64,000 nucleotides of DNA from Pseudolysinimonas sp051954455 (GCF_051954455.1 NZ_JBQCHS010000018.1:1-64000), one strand, 5' to 3'; positions 36,316-48,454 are shown, counted from the stretch's first letter. A program made the numbers and translations. Notes: generated by a model from the letters alone, not told the origin.

Positions 36316-36335
36316 TTATCTCGACATCAAGATAA
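36316..36335. promoter_or_regulatory. Inverted repeat in the acnA promoter
   Basis: TTATCT-N8-AGATAA forms a 6-bp inverted repeat directly downstream of a -10-like TAGAGT (36311-36316) and 28 bp before the acnA start. This is a good position for a repressor operator. A strong Shine-Dalgarno (GAAGGAGAGGG) follows at 36349. Confidence 0.5.
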
Positions 36336-36362
36336 ATTTCTGCCGACGAAGGAGAGGGCAGC

Positions 36363-39194
<2,832 letters not shown>

Positions 39195-39201
39195 TCCCCG
39201 T

Positions 39202-39236
39202 GTCGGCGGGCGGCGCTCCGGCGCCCGCCCGCCGAC
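39202..39236. terminator. Strong hairpin between acnA and the glycosyltransferase
   Basis: The arms GTCGGCGGGCGGCGC and GCGCCCGCCCGCCGAC pair over at least 11 bp, with a short loop, between convergent stops. This is a likely bidirectional terminator. Confidence 0.8.
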
Positions 39237-39239
39237 CGG

Positions 39240-41237
39240 TCAGGCGCGGCAGTCGTAGAGCGTCTGGTGCTCGAGCGAGTCGGCGCGGAAGCGGCCGCGG
39301 AGCACCGGGCGGCAGGCCGAGCGGACCCAGTCGCGGTCCCGCTGCACCACCGGGTTCGGCGGCAGCGACGCCGACGCGTCGATGAGCAGCACGTACCGGA
39401 TCTCGTGCCGGTCGAGGAGCGCGCGCAGATCGGAGAGGCTCGGGGTCGGCGCCTGGTGCGAGAAGCCGCCCATCGGGATCGCGTCGTCGTGCGTCTCGAG
39501 GATGATGCTGACCGCGATCGGCATCGAGTCGGTCGCGAACAGCTCGCGTCCCGTGCCGTCGTGGCCTCGCACGTAGGCGACGAGCCGACGCTGCTCCGGC
39601 GTCAGCCGCGGGTCCGGCGGCACCGTGAACGGCGGCCGGATCGCGAGATGCAGCCGGGTCGAGGACGCGGGAGCCGGGATCGTCCGGGCCTCGACGTGCC
39701 TGCCCGTCCCCGGCTCGACGATCCGGGGGCCGGCGTAGGCGTCGCTCGCGCTCCCGCCGCCGCCCGGCAGCAGGGTCGCCGACGACCAGACGACGGGCGC
39801 AAGGCCCACCGCCACGGCGCACAGCCCGGCGACGGCGACCGTGCGCCACTCCCGACCCCGGGGCGCGGACATCGCGAGCAGCACCGCGGCGGCCGCGCCG
39901 GCGACCCCGACGGCGACCGCCAGTCCGCGGAGGGGGACGGGACCGCCGAGAATGACGACGACCGCCCACACCGTCTGCAGGAGGACGACACCGGCGACCG
40001 CGAGCCGCCCCCGGCGGCCGGACCGCCGCGCGATCCTCGCTCCGAGGAGTCCCGCGAACCCCGCGAGCAGGACGAGGGGCACGGCGATCGGCGCGAAGTA
40101 GGTGGCGTGCGGCACCGCGGCGACGGTCAGGATGAGTGCCGTCACCGCGACCCAGAGAAGCAGCGCGGCGGTCATGCCGCGCTGCTCCGCGGTCGCCGGG
40201 GCGGCCTCCGTGACGACGGCCGGGAGCCGGCGCCGCGCGGATGGGACGGCGAGCAGGACCAGCAGGACGGCCCCCGCGAGGGCGAGCGGGTACAGCCAGC
40301 CGATCTGGGTCGCCAGCTGCGGCAGCAGCAGCTTCAGCGGGCTGTGCGCGGCGTCCTCCAGCCGCGTCTGCAACTGGACCCCGTGCCCGCCCAGCTGCGG
40401 CACGCTGCCGGGGACGAGGCCGGGCACGATCCGGTCGGCACCGTTGTAGCCGAAGACCATCGAGAGGAGCGACCCGTCGGTGGTGCCGTCGGCGTAGGGG
40501 CGCTGCCCCGCGGGGAGCAGCGAGATCGCCACCACCCAGGAGAGCGAGAGGCCGACGGTGAGCGCTCCGGTCGCGAGCGCGACGATCGTCCGTCTCCCGC
40601 GCGACCCGGGGAGCGCCAGGAGTGCGAGGGCCAGGACCGCCGGCACGACGAACCAGGCCTGCAGCATCTTGGCCTGGAACCCGATCGCGACCCAGAGCGC
40701 AGCGACCGCGAACCAGCGAACGTGCCCCGTGATCGCGCCGCGCTGCGCCGCCAGCACCGCCAGGACGCTCGCCATCGTGAGCAGGCCGTCCTCCATGGGG
40801 CGGCCGAACATCGCGGCCAGCATGGGCGTGAAGGCCGTGCCGAGCGCGGCCGCGACCGCCAGGGCGGGCCCTCGCCAGCGCATCCCGAGGGCGTAGGCCG
40901 CGACGATGGTGACGGCGCCCTCGACGGCCTGGGGAAGGGACAGCGCCCAGGCGTGGACGCCGAACAGGCGGATCGCGAGCGCCTGGGGCACGAGGAATCC
41001 GGACAATTTGTCGAGGGTGGTGGTCCCCGCGCGGTCGAGCGCGCCGACGAAGAGGTCGTGCGGCGAACCGGCCATGCTCACGGCGGAGGCGGCGTAGTAG
41101 GTCGACAGACCGCTCTCGCCGATGTTCCAGGTGAAGAACAGGACGCCGAGGACGACGGCGGCGACGAGGCCCATCCGGGCGCCGAGCGGCCGCCCGCGCC
41201 AGAGCGCCAGGCGCGAGCGGAGGTCGGGGCTGCTCAC
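39240..41237 (-). CDS. ArnT/GT39-like membrane glycosyltransferase
   Basis: This 665-residue protein has about a dozen transmembrane helices and a C-terminal extracytoplasmic domain of about 150 residues. The N-terminal loop NIGESGLSTYYAASAVSM...LDRAGTTTLDKLSGFLVPQAL matches the GT-C family 39 type (YkcB-like), where acidic residues in the first periplasmic loop bind metal and donor. Donors are polyprenyl-phosphate sugars and acceptors are cell-envelope glycans or proteins; neither can be assigned. GTG 41237 is preferred over a TTG at 41264 because a TCGACT hexamer lies 6 nt upstream. It is convergent with acnA and divergent from dxs. Confidence 0.82.
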   Translation of the reverse strand: MSSPDLRSRLALWRGRPLGARMGLVAAVVLGVLFFTWNIGESGLSTYYAASAVSMAGSPHDLFVGALDRAGTTTLDKLSGFLVPQALAIRLFGVHAWALSLPQAVEGAVTIVAAYALGMRWRGPALAVAAALGTAFTPMLAAMFGRPMEDGLLTMASVLAVLAAQRGAITGHVRWFAVAALWVAIGFQAKMLQAWFVVPAVLALALLALPGSRGRRTIVALATGALTVGLSLSWVVAISLLPAGQRPYADGTTDGSLLSMVFGYNGADRIVPGLVPGSVPQLGGHGVQLQTRLEDAAHSPLKLLLPQLATQIGWLYPLALAGAVLLVLLAVPSARRRLPAVVTEAAPATAEQRGMTAALLLWVAVTALILTVAAVPHATYFAPIAVPLVLLAGFAGLLGARIARRSGRRGRLAVAGVVLLQTVWAVVVILGGPVPLRGLAVAVGVAGAAAAVLLAMSAPRGREWRTVAVAGLCAVAVGLAPVVWSSATLLPGGGGSASDAYAGPRIVEPGTGRHVEARTIPAPASSTRLHLAIRPPFTVPPDPRLTPEQRRLVAYVRGHDGTGRELFATDSMPIAVSIILETHDDAIPMGGFSHQAPTPSLSDLRALLDRHEIRYVLLIDASASLPPNPVVQRDRDWVRSACRPVLRGRFRADSLEHQTLYDCRA

Positions 41238-41323
41238 GCCCCGAGTCGAGCCGATCAGCCGCAAGACCGCTCTGAGAATCGCCCCATCGCGTCGCGCGCC
41301 CGCGCCGCGCGGGCGCCGCGGCT

Positions 41324-41329
41324 TAGAGT
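41324..41329 (+). promoter_or_regulatory. -10 element for leaderless dxs
   Basis: TAGAGT is followed by 6 nt and then ATG at 41336. Confidence 0.6.
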
Positions 41330-41335
41330 CGAGGC

Positions 41336-43276
41336 ATGTCGTTGCTCGACGGGATCCAGCATCCCCGTGATCTCGACCGCCTGTCTCCCGAGCAGCTCGA
41401 GGAGCTCGCCGGGGAGATCCGTCGCTTCCTGGTCGCCGAGGTCTCCAAGACCGGCGGCCACCTCGGCCCGAACCTCGGCGTCGTCGAGCTGACGCTCGCC
41501 ATCCACCGCGTGTTCGACTCGCCGCGCGACGCGATCGTGTTCGACACCGGCCACCAGAGCTACGTGCACAAGCTGGTCACCGGCCGGCACGACTTCAGCC
41601 GGCTGCGGATGTCGGGGGGACTCGCCGGCTACCCGCAGCGCGCCGAGTCGGTGCACGACATCGTCGAGTCGTCGCACGCCTCGAGCTCGCTCAGCTGGGC
41701 GGACGGCATCTCCCGCGCCTTCGCGATGACGGGCCAGAGGGACCGCCACGTGGTCGCCGTCGTGGGCGACGGCGCGCTGACCGGCGGGATGACGTGGGAG
41801 GCCCTCAACAACATCACCGACGACAACTCGCGTCGCCTGGTGATCGTCGTCAACGACAACGGCCGGTCCTACGCGCCGACCATCGGCGGGATGGCGCGGT
41901 TCCTCAACTCGGTGCGCACCCGCCCCGCCTATCGCGACCTCTACCGCACGAGCGAGAAGGTGTTCGCGAAGTTCGGGCCGGTCGGGCGCGCGGTCTACCG
42001 CGGCGTCCGCGGCGGCGCCCACGGCTTCCTCTCGCGGTTCACCAACAACGAGGCGCTCTACTCGAACCTCGACATCAAGTACATCGGGCCGGTGCACGGG
42101 CACGACCTGGGGGCTCTCCAGCTCGCCCTCCAGCAGGCGAAGGACTACGGCGCCCCGGTGCTCGTGCACGTCATCACCGAGAAGGGGCACGGCTACGAGC
42201 CCGCGGTGGCCGACGTCGCCGACCAGGTCCACGCGGTCGGCCAGATCGACCCGGAGACCGGGGAGCCGATCGAGCACGCGAGCCGCCCCTCGTGGACGAG
42301 CGTGTTCGCGGACGAGATCGTCGAGCTGGCCGACCGCGACCCGCGGATCGTCGGCATCACGGCCGCGATGCTGCGGCCGACCGGCCTCCACCGCTTCGCC
42401 GAGAAGCACCCCGGACGCGTCTTCGACGTCGGCATCGCCGAGCAGCACGCCGTGACGAGCGCCGCAGGGCTGGCGTTCGGCGGGCTCCATCCCGTCGTCG
42501 CGCTCTACGCGACCTTCGTGAACCGCGCCTTCGACCAGATCCTCATGGACGTCGCCCTGCACCGCGCGGGCGTCACGTTCGTGCTCGACCGTGCCGGTGT
42601 GACCGGGCCGGATGGCGCGAGCCACCACGGCATGTGGGACCTCGCGATCCTCCAGGCGGTGCCGAACGTGCGGATCGCCGCGCCCCGCGACGCGTCGCGG
42701 CTGCGCGAGGAGCTCGGGGAGGCCGTCGCGGTCCAGGACGCGCCCACGGTCCTGCGGTACTCGAAGGGCACTGTCGGCAACGAGTTCGACGCGGTGCGCC
42801 GCGACGCCTCGGGCGTCGACGTTCTGCGGGAGGCGCCGCACCGCGACGTGCTCATCGTCACCGTCGGCCCCATGGCCGAGATCGGCATGAAGGTCGCCGA
42901 GCGGCTCGCCGCGCAGGGGATCGGCGCCACGGTCGTCGACCCGCGCTGGGTCGCGCCCGTGCCCGCCGGGATCGTGGAGCTCGCGGCGCAGCACCGGCTC
43001 GTCGTCTCGATCGAGGACGGCATCCGGGTCGGCGGGATCGGCACCCGGATCCGCCAGGACCTGCGCGCCGCGGGCGTCGACACGGCGGTCGACGAGCTCG
43101 GGCTGCCGGACCAGTTCCTGCCGCACGGGTCGCGCGACGAGATCCTCGCGGGCGTCGGGCTCACCGATCAGCAGATCGCGCGCGACATCGTCGCCCAGGT
43201 GCTCGGCCAGCGGCTGCCGATCGCGCGGCCGCTCCCCGAGGAGCAGACCACCGAGCCGGTCGACCGGCGGCTCTGA
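41336..43276 (+). CDS. dxs: 1-deoxy-D-xylulose-5-phosphate synthase
   Basis: This 646-residue thiamine-diphosphate enzyme condenses pyruvate and glyceraldehyde 3-phosphate in the first step of the MEP isoprenoid pathway. The features seen are TGGHLGPNLGVVELTLA and DTGHQSYVHK at the N-terminus, the ThDP motif VGDGALTGGMTWEALNN near residue 143, and GHGYEPA. The second domain has FDVGIAEQHAVT with the catalytic Glu and the DRAGVTGPDGASHHG loop. The C-terminal transketolase domain is complete. The start is set by the -10 spacing. Confidence 0.96.
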   Translation: MSLLDGIQHPRDLDRLSPEQLEELAGEIRRFLVAEVSKTGGHLGPNLGVVELTLAIHRVFDSPRDAIVFDTGHQSYVHKLVTGRHDFSRLRMSGGLAGYPQRAESVHDIVESSHASSSLSWADGISRAFAMTGQRDRHVVAVVGDGALTGGMTWEALNNITDDNSRRLVIVVNDNGRSYAPTIGGMARFLNSVRTRPAYRDLYRTSEKVFAKFGPVGRAVYRGVRGGAHGFLSRFTNNEALYSNLDIKYIGPVHGHDLGALQLALQQAKDYGAPVLVHVITEKGHGYEPAVADVADQVHAVGQIDPETGEPIEHASRPSWTSVFADEIVELADRDPRIVGITAAMLRPTGLHRFAEKHPGRVFDVGIAEQHAVTSAAGLAFGGLHPVVALYATFVNRAFDQILMDVALHRAGVTFVLDRAGVTGPDGASHHGMWDLAILQAVPNVRIAAPRDASRLREELGEAVAVQDAPTVLRYSKGTVGNEFDAVRRDASGVDVLREAPHRDVLIVTVGPMAEIGMKVAERLAAQGIGATVVDPRWVAPVPAGIVELAAQHRLVVSIEDGIRVGGIGTRIRQDLRAAGVDTAVDELGLPDQFLPHGSRDEILAGVGLTDQQIARDIVAQVLGQRLPIARPLPEEQTTEPVDRRL

Positions 43277-43379
43277 CGTCGCACGTCGACGCGCGGCGGC
43301 GGGAAGAGTCGCGCGTTCCTCCGGATTTCACTCAGGGCAGAGCCGAGCGCCTACCCGGATGTCGGTGGCTCTCGCTAAT

Positions 43380-43394
43380 GTGGACACCGTTCAC
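43380..43394. promoter_or_regulatory. Operator-like repeat before the DHA2 exporter
   Basis: GTGGAC-ACC-GTTCAC is an inverted repeat with five of six positions paired. It overlaps the end of a -10-like TAATGT (43376-43381), 60 bp before the exporter start. It resembles a TetR-type operator. No regulator gene lies beside it. Confidence 0.45.
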
Positions 43395-43454
43395 ATCGGT
43401 CGCCGGCTCACCGGCATGGCCTGAATCATCGACCACCCTCGCCCCGGAGGAACC

Positions 43455-44942
43455 ATGACCGACGCCGCCGTCCAGGCCGCTCCGCCCAGCTCACCGGTCG
43501 ACCAGGCGATCGCCTCGCGCAATCGCGTGGCGATCGTCCTGCTGCTCGTCTCGGTGTTCGTCGTCTTCCTCAACGAGACGATCATGAGCGTCGCGGTGCC
43601 GAAGATCATCGCCGACTTCCGGGTCACGCCGAGCGCCGGTCAGTGGCTGACGACCGCGTTCGCGCTGACGGCGGCGATCGTCGTCCCCGTGACGGGGTGG
43701 CTGCTCCAGCGGCTCAACACCCGGCCCGTCTTCATCACGGCGATGTCGCTCTTCGTCGCGGGGACCCTGCTCGCCGCCGTCGCACCGACGTTCGGTGTGC
43801 TGCTGATCGGCCGCGTCGTCCAGGCGTCCGGCACGGCGATCATGATGCCGCTGCTGATGACGACGGTGCTGACGCTCGTCCCGCTCTCCGATCGCGGCCG
43901 GATGATGGGCCGCATCTCGATCGTGATGTCCGTCGCGCCCGCGATCGGCCCCGCCGTCTCCGGGCTCATCGTGGATGCGCTGAGCTGGCGGTTCATCTTC
44001 TGGATCGTGCTCCCGATCGCGGCCGCGGCGCTCGTCGTCGGCATCCTCCGCGTGCCGAACATCTCGGAGCCGCGCCGGTCGCCGCTCGACGTGCTCTCGG
44101 TGATCCTCTCGGCGTTCGCGTTCGGCGGCCTCGTGTACGGTCTGAGCGGCCTCGGGGCGAGCGCCGAGGGCGACGCGCTCGTCGCTCCCTGGATCCCGAT
44201 CGCGGTCGGCGCCGCCTTCCTCGTGCTGTTCGTGGTCCGGCAGCTGGTCCTGCAGCGCCGCGACGCCGCGCTGCTGGACCTCCGCACCTTCCGGTCGCCG
44301 ACCTTCTCGATCACGATCGTGATGTTCGTCATCATGATGGTGTCGCTGTTCGGCACTGTCATCGTGCTCCCGTTCTACGCGCAGAACGTCCTGCACTCGG
44401 ACGTCCTCGTCAGCGGACTCGTCCTGCTGCCCGGCGGGCTCATCATGGGCCTGATCGGGCCGTTCGTGGGTCGGATCTACGACCGCTACGGCACGCGACC
44501 GCTGCTGGTGCCGGGCGCGGTGCTCGTGAGCCTCGGATTCTGGGGGCTCGCGATGCTGAACCAGGGGATGTCGGTGTGGTTCATCCTGCTGCCGCACATC
44601 GTCCTCAGCGTGGGCCTCGGCATCCTGTTCACCGTGCTCTTCACGGTGAGCACCTCGGCGCTGCCGCCGCACCTGTACTCGCACGGCAGCGCGACGCTGA
44701 CCACGCTCCAGCAGGTCGCGGGGGCGGCGGGCACCGCCGTCTTCATCGCCCTGCTCGCAGCGGGCAGCGCCGCAGCCGGCAGCACGGATCCGCAGGACAC
44801 CACGCCGTCGCAGCTCATGGAGGGCGTGCACTGGGCGTTCCTGTTCGGCGCGTTCGTGTCGCTCGTGCCGATCGTCATCGCATTCTTCGTGCGGGCGCCG
44901 AGATCGCTCCCCGCGGACGGCGCTCCGATCGCGAACCACTGA
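43455..44942 (+). CDS. DHA2-family MFS multidrug exporter
   Basis: This 495-residue protein has about 14 transmembrane helices, the size and layout of EmrB/QacA-type drug:H+ antiporters. Conserved parts are VFLNETIMSVAVPKI in helix 1, WLTTAFALTAAIVVPVTGWLL, the motif-C-like helix 5 region IVMSVAPAIGPAVSGLIVD, and GPFVGRIYDRYGTRPLL. The substrate is unknown. ATG 43455 follows a strong Shine-Dalgarno (GGAGGAA). A palindromic operator overlaps its promoter, so induction by a TetR-like repressor encoded elsewhere is likely. Confidence 0.9.
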   Translation: MTDAAVQAAPPSSPVDQAIASRNRVAIVLLLVSVFVVFLNETIMSVAVPKIIADFRVTPSAGQWLTTAFALTAAIVVPVTGWLLQRLNTRPVFITAMSLFVAGTLLAAVAPTFGVLLIGRVVQASGTAIMMPLLMTTVLTLVPLSDRGRMMGRISIVMSVAPAIGPAVSGLIVDALSWRFIFWIVLPIAAAALVVGILRVPNISEPRRSPLDVLSVILSAFAFGGLVYGLSGLGASAEGDALVAPWIPIAVGAAFLVLFVVRQLVLQRRDAALLDLRTFRSPTFSITIVMFVIMMVSLFGTVIVLPFYAQNVLHSDVLVSGLVLLPGGLIMGLIGPFVGRIYDRYGTRPLLVPGAVLVSLGFWGLAMLNQGMSVWFILLPHIVLSVGLGILFTVLFTVSTSALPPHLYSHGSATLTTLQQVAGAAGTAVFIALLAAGSAAAGSTDPQDTTPSQLMEGVHWAFLFGAFVSLVPIVIAFFVRAPRSLPADGAPIANH

Positions 44943-44943
44943 C

Positions 44944-45034
44944 GCGGGTCGAGGAGCGCCGACGGCGCGTATCGAGACCTCCCGTCGTCATCCGGGGAGG
45001 TCTCGATACGGCGCTCCGCGCCTCCTCGACCCGC
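44944..45034. repeat. Inverted pair of palindromic repeat units
   Basis: Two 40-bp arms (44944-44983 and 44995-45034) are inverted copies separated by 11 bp. Their outer 16 and 12 bp match exactly (GGGAGGTCTCGATACG and TCCTCGACCCGC) while the central 12 bp differ. Each centre is itself self-complementary, so every arm can also fold alone. The element sits between convergent stops and should terminate both genes. I recall GGTCTCGATACG...CGACC units as common intergenic repeats in Microbacteriaceae. Confidence 0.8.
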
Positions 45035-45040
45035 GCCGGG

Positions 45041-47185
45041 TCAGGCGACGCCGCGGATCGGCGGGTGGTGGAACGTGTCGCCGAATGCGCGCTCGCTCGC
45101 GCCCACCCGGTCGAGGTACGGCGTCGCGCCGCCCATGATGAACGGCCAGCCGGCCCCGAGGATCATCGCGAGGTCGATGTCCTCGGCCGCCGCGACGACG
45201 CCGTCCTCCAGCATCCGGTGGATCTCGTCGGCGAGGCCGTCCTCGAGGCGCGTCCGGAACTGGTCCGCCGTGAACGGCGTCGCGTCCGTCGGGATGTGCT
45301 TCTTGACGATCTCGAGCGCCTTCGGGTCGTAGCCCCTCTTGCGGCCCTTCGCGTCCTTCTCGATGATGTGGCCGTAGTCGGCGAGCTCGTCGAGCGCGGG
45401 GGAGGCGAAGAAGCGGTCCGGGAACGCCGCGTGATGCGTGTCGAGCACGTGCGCGCCGACGCGCAGGCCGACGAGCTCCAGGAGCACGTAGGGGTCCATC
45501 GGCAGCCCGAACGGCCGCACCGCCTCCACCACGGTGTCGAAGGGCGTGCCCTGCTCGACCGCGTGCATCGACTCCCCGAGCACCTTGGCGAGGATTCGGT
45601 TGACGATGAAGCCGGGGGTGTCCTTCGTGATGATGGCGTTCTTGCCGAGCCGCTTGGCGATCTCCATCGCCGTGGCGAGCGCCCGGTCGTCCGTCTTCGG
45701 CGCCTTCACGACCTCGATGAGCGGCATGACCGCCACGGGGTTGAAGAAGTGGAATCCGACGAGCCGCTCGGGGTGGGCGAGCTTCGCGCCGATCTCGTCG
45801 ACCGACAGCGACGACGTGTTGGTCGCGAGGATCGCGTCCTCCGCGATGTGCTGCTCCACCTCGCCGAAGACCTTCTGCTTGACGCCGACCTCCTCGAACA
45901 CGGCCTCGATGACCCAGTCGCAGTCGGCGAAGTCGGCCTTGTCGGTGGTGCCGGTGACGAGCGCCTTCAGGCGGTTCGCCTCGTCGGACGAGATGCGGCC
46001 CTTGGCGAGGCGCTCGTCGATGTGGTCGCGGATGTAGCCGAGGCCCTTGTCGACCCGCTCCTGGTCGAGGTCGGTGATCACGACCGGGACCTGCAGGCGG
46101 CGGACGAAGAGGAACGCGAACTGCGAGGCCATGAGCCCTGCCCCGAGGATGCCGACCTTCGTGACCGTGCGCGCGAGCCCCTTGTCGGGGGCGCCGGCGG
46201 GCCGCTTGGCCCGCTTCTGCGTGAGGTCGAAGGCGTACGCGCTCGCGCGGAACTGGTCGCCCGAGATGAGGTCGGCCAGCGCCTCGTCCTCGGCGGCGAA
46301 CGCGCTCGTCTTGTCGGCGTTCTTCGCGGCCTTGATGAGGGCGAGCGCCCGGTAGGGGCTCTGCGGAGTCGGGCCGACCGCCTCCTTGAGCTGCTTCTCG
46401 GCGATCCCCACCGCGATGTCCCACTTGGTGAGGCGCTCGAGCTTGCCGGGCTCGTTCTTGCGCTTCACCTTGACGGCGCCGGACAGCACGCCGTCGGCCC
46501 ACTTCAGCGAGTCCTCGAGGAAGTTCGCCGGAGCGAACATCGCGTCGGCGATGCCGAGCTCGAAGACCTCCGGCCCGCGGAGGAACCTGCGGCGCAGCGA
46601 GTTCGACTCGATGACCTTGAGCGCCTCCTCGATGCCGATGAGGTTCGGCAGGAGGTATGCGCCGCCCCAGCCGGGGATGATCCCCAGCATGACCTCGGGC
46701 AGCCCGAAGGCCGGCACCGACGAGTCGACCGTGCGGTACGTGGCGTGGAGGCCGATCTCCACGCCGCCGCCGAGCGCGAGGCCGTTGTAGAACACGAACG
46801 ACGGCACGCCGAGCTCGGAGAGCTTGCGGAGCGTCGCGTGCCCGAGCTGCGCCATGAGCAGGCCCGTCTCGCGGTCCGGGATCTGGCCCACCTTGCTGAG
46901 GTCTGCTCCCGCGGCGAAGTTGAACTGCTTGCCGATCACCGCGACGCCGTCGATCTCCTTCGCGCCCGCCTGGGCGGTGAGGGCGTCGAGGTTCTGCGAC
47001 AGCTCGTGGAGCGAGGCCGGCCCCAGGGTGTTGGGACGCGTGTAGTCGCGGCCGTTGTCGAGGGTGATGAGGGCGATCGTGCGCCCGCTCGGCAGTCGGA
47101 CGTCACGGACGAAGGAGTGGGTGACGACCTCGTCGGGGTCGAGAGAGAGGAGCTTCCCGAAGTCGGGGGTCACGGTTCCGGCCAT
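45041..47185 (-). CDS. fadB: 3-hydroxyacyl-CoA dehydrogenase/enoyl-CoA hydratase (FadB type)
   Basis: This 714-residue multifunctional beta-oxidation enzyme has an N-terminal crotonase domain (about 30-240, with FNFAAGADLSKVG and the oxyanion-hole region NGLALGGGVEIGLHATYR). A central Rossmann domain begins near residue 345 (VTKVGILGAGLMASQFA), and the 3HCDH signature region is GFHFFNPVAVMPLIEVV with the catalytic His. KDTPGFIVNRIL precedes the C-terminal domain. It hydrates enoyl-CoA and oxidises 3-hydroxyacyl-CoA. The ATG is 2 nt after the fadA stop, so the pair is an operon. Confidence 0.93.
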   Translation of the reverse strand: MAGTVTPDFGKLLSLDPDEVVTHSFVRDVRLPSGRTIALITLDNGRDYTRPNTLGPASLHELSQNLDALTAQAGAKEIDGVAVIGKQFNFAAGADLSKVGQIPDRETGLLMAQLGHATLRKLSELGVPSFVFYNGLALGGGVEIGLHATYRTVDSSVPAFGLPEVMLGIIPGWGGAYLLPNLIGIEEALKVIESNSLRRRFLRGPEVFELGIADAMFAPANFLEDSLKWADGVLSGAVKVKRKNEPGKLERLTKWDIAVGIAEKQLKEAVGPTPQSPYRALALIKAAKNADKTSAFAAEDEALADLISGDQFRASAYAFDLTQKRAKRPAGAPDKGLARTVTKVGILGAGLMASQFAFLFVRRLQVPVVITDLDQERVDKGLGYIRDHIDERLAKGRISSDEANRLKALVTGTTDKADFADCDWVIEAVFEEVGVKQKVFGEVEQHIAEDAILATNTSSLSVDEIGAKLAHPERLVGFHFFNPVAVMPLIEVVKAPKTDDRALATAMEIAKRLGKNAIITKDTPGFIVNRILAKVLGESMHAVEQGTPFDTVVEAVRPFGLPMDPYVLLELVGLRVGAHVLDTHHAAFPDRFFASPALDELADYGHIIEKDAKGRKRGYDPKALEIVKKHIPTDATPFTADQFRTRLEDGLADEIHRMLEDGVVAAAEDIDLAMILGAGWPFIMGGATPYLDRVGASERAFGDTFHHPPIRGVA

Positions 47186-47187
47186 GC

Positions 47188-48390
47188 TCACTTGCCCTTC
47201 TTGCCGTCGTAGTGCGGGTTCTCCCAGATCACGGAGCCGCCCTGGCCGAGTCCGACGCACATCGCTGTCAGGCCGTAGCGCACGTCGGGACGCTCCTCGA
47301 ACTGGCGCGCCAGCTGGATCATGAGGCGGACGCCGGAGGAGGCGAGCGGGTGGCCGATGGCGATCGCTCCGCCCCACACGTTGACCCGGGGGTCGTCGTC
47401 GTCGATGCCGAAGTGGTCGAGCAGCGACAGGACCTGCACGGCGAACGCCTCGTTGAGCTCGAACAGGCCGATGTCGTCGATCGTGAGGCCGGCCTTGCGG
47501 AGGGCCTTCTCGGTCGACGGGATCGGTCCGATGCCCATGACCTCCGGCTCGACGCCCGCGAAGGCGAAGGAGACCATGCGCATCTTGGCGCCGAGGCCGA
47601 GCTCCTCGGCCGCGGCGGCCGAGGCGATGAGCGACACCGTCGCGCCGTCGGTCAGCGGCGACGCGTTGCCCGCGGTGACGCGCCCGTGCGGGCGGAACGA
47701 CGGCTTCAGACCGGCGAGGATCTCCATCGTCGTCTCGGGGCGACGGCCCTGGTCCTCGGTCGCGAGGCCCCAGCCCTGGTCGGACGGGATGGCCACGGGG
47801 ATCAGGTCGGGCTGGATCTTCCCCGCCTGGTACGCGACCTCGAGCTTCTGCTGGCTGCGCATCGCGAAGTGGTCGGAGCGTTCCTTGGTGAGCTGCGGGA
47901 ACCGGTCGTGCAGGCGCTCCGCGGTGTTGCCCATGTTGAGCGCGTCCGCGGCGACCAGGTTCTCGGCGACGAAGCGCGGGTTCGGGTCGAGGCCCTCGCC
48001 CATCGGGTGGTGGCCCATGTGCTCGACGCCGCCCGCGATGCCGATGTCGTACGCCCCGAATGCGATCGCGCCCGCGATGGTCGTGACGGTCGTCATGGCG
48101 CCGGCGCACATGCGGTCGACGGCATATCCGGGCACGCTCTGCGGCAGCCCGGCGAGGATGCCGACGCTGCGGCCGATGGTCGGGCCCTGGTCGCCGGTCT
48201 GCGAGGTCGCCGCGATCGCGATGTCGTCGACGCGGTCCTTCGGCAGGTTCGGGTTGCGCTCGAGCAACCCGATCGTCGCCTTGACGATCAGGTCGTCGCC
48301 GCGGGTCTTCCAGTACTGGCCCTTCTCGCCGGCTCGGCCGAAGGGGGTGCGGACGCCGTCTACGAAGACGACATCAGGGGTCTGGGCCAC
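47188..48390 (-). CDS. fadA: Acetyl-CoA C-acyltransferase (thiolase, FadA type)
   Basis: This 400-residue thiolase cleaves 3-ketoacyl-CoA in beta-oxidation. The acyl-accepting Cys is C95 in VDRMCAGAMT, H347 lies in AIGHPLASSG and the second catalytic Cys is C378 in AMCVGLGQGG. NEAFAVQVL is also present. The GTG start at 48390 is preceded by GGAGG. It is the first gene of fadA-fadB. A palindrome overlapping a -10-like TAGGGT lies 65-79 bp upstream. Confidence 0.95.
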   Translation of the reverse strand: MAQTPDVVFVDGVRTPFGRAGEKGQYWKTRGDDLIVKATIGLLERNPNLPKDRVDDIAIAATSQTGDQGPTIGRSVGILAGLPQSVPGYAVDRMCAGAMTTVTTIAGAIAFGAYDIGIAGGVEHMGHHPMGEGLDPNPRFVAENLVAADALNMGNTAERLHDRFPQLTKERSDHFAMRSQQKLEVAYQAGKIQPDLIPVAIPSDQGWGLATEDQGRRPETTMEILAGLKPSFRPHGRVTAGNASPLTDGATVSLIASAAAAEELGLGAKMRMVSFAFAGVEPEVMGIGPIPSTEKALRKAGLTIDDIGLFELNEAFAVQVLSLLDHFGIDDDDPRVNVWGGAIAIGHPLASSGVRLMIQLARQFEERPDVRYGLTAMCVGLGQGGSVIWENPHYDGKKGK

Positions 48391-48454
48391 GATGCCTCCA
48401 CATCAGGATCGGATGGTCGGGGCGCGAGCGCAGAGCGTTCCGCGTGCCCCGTCT

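Noticed and set aside
43643..47212. An open frame of almost 1,200 codons on the plus strand across the DHA2 exporter and fadB
   Set aside because: It has no family motif, is extremely rich in Arg/Asp/Glu/Ala as expected for shifted high-GC codons, and lies over two well-supported genes.
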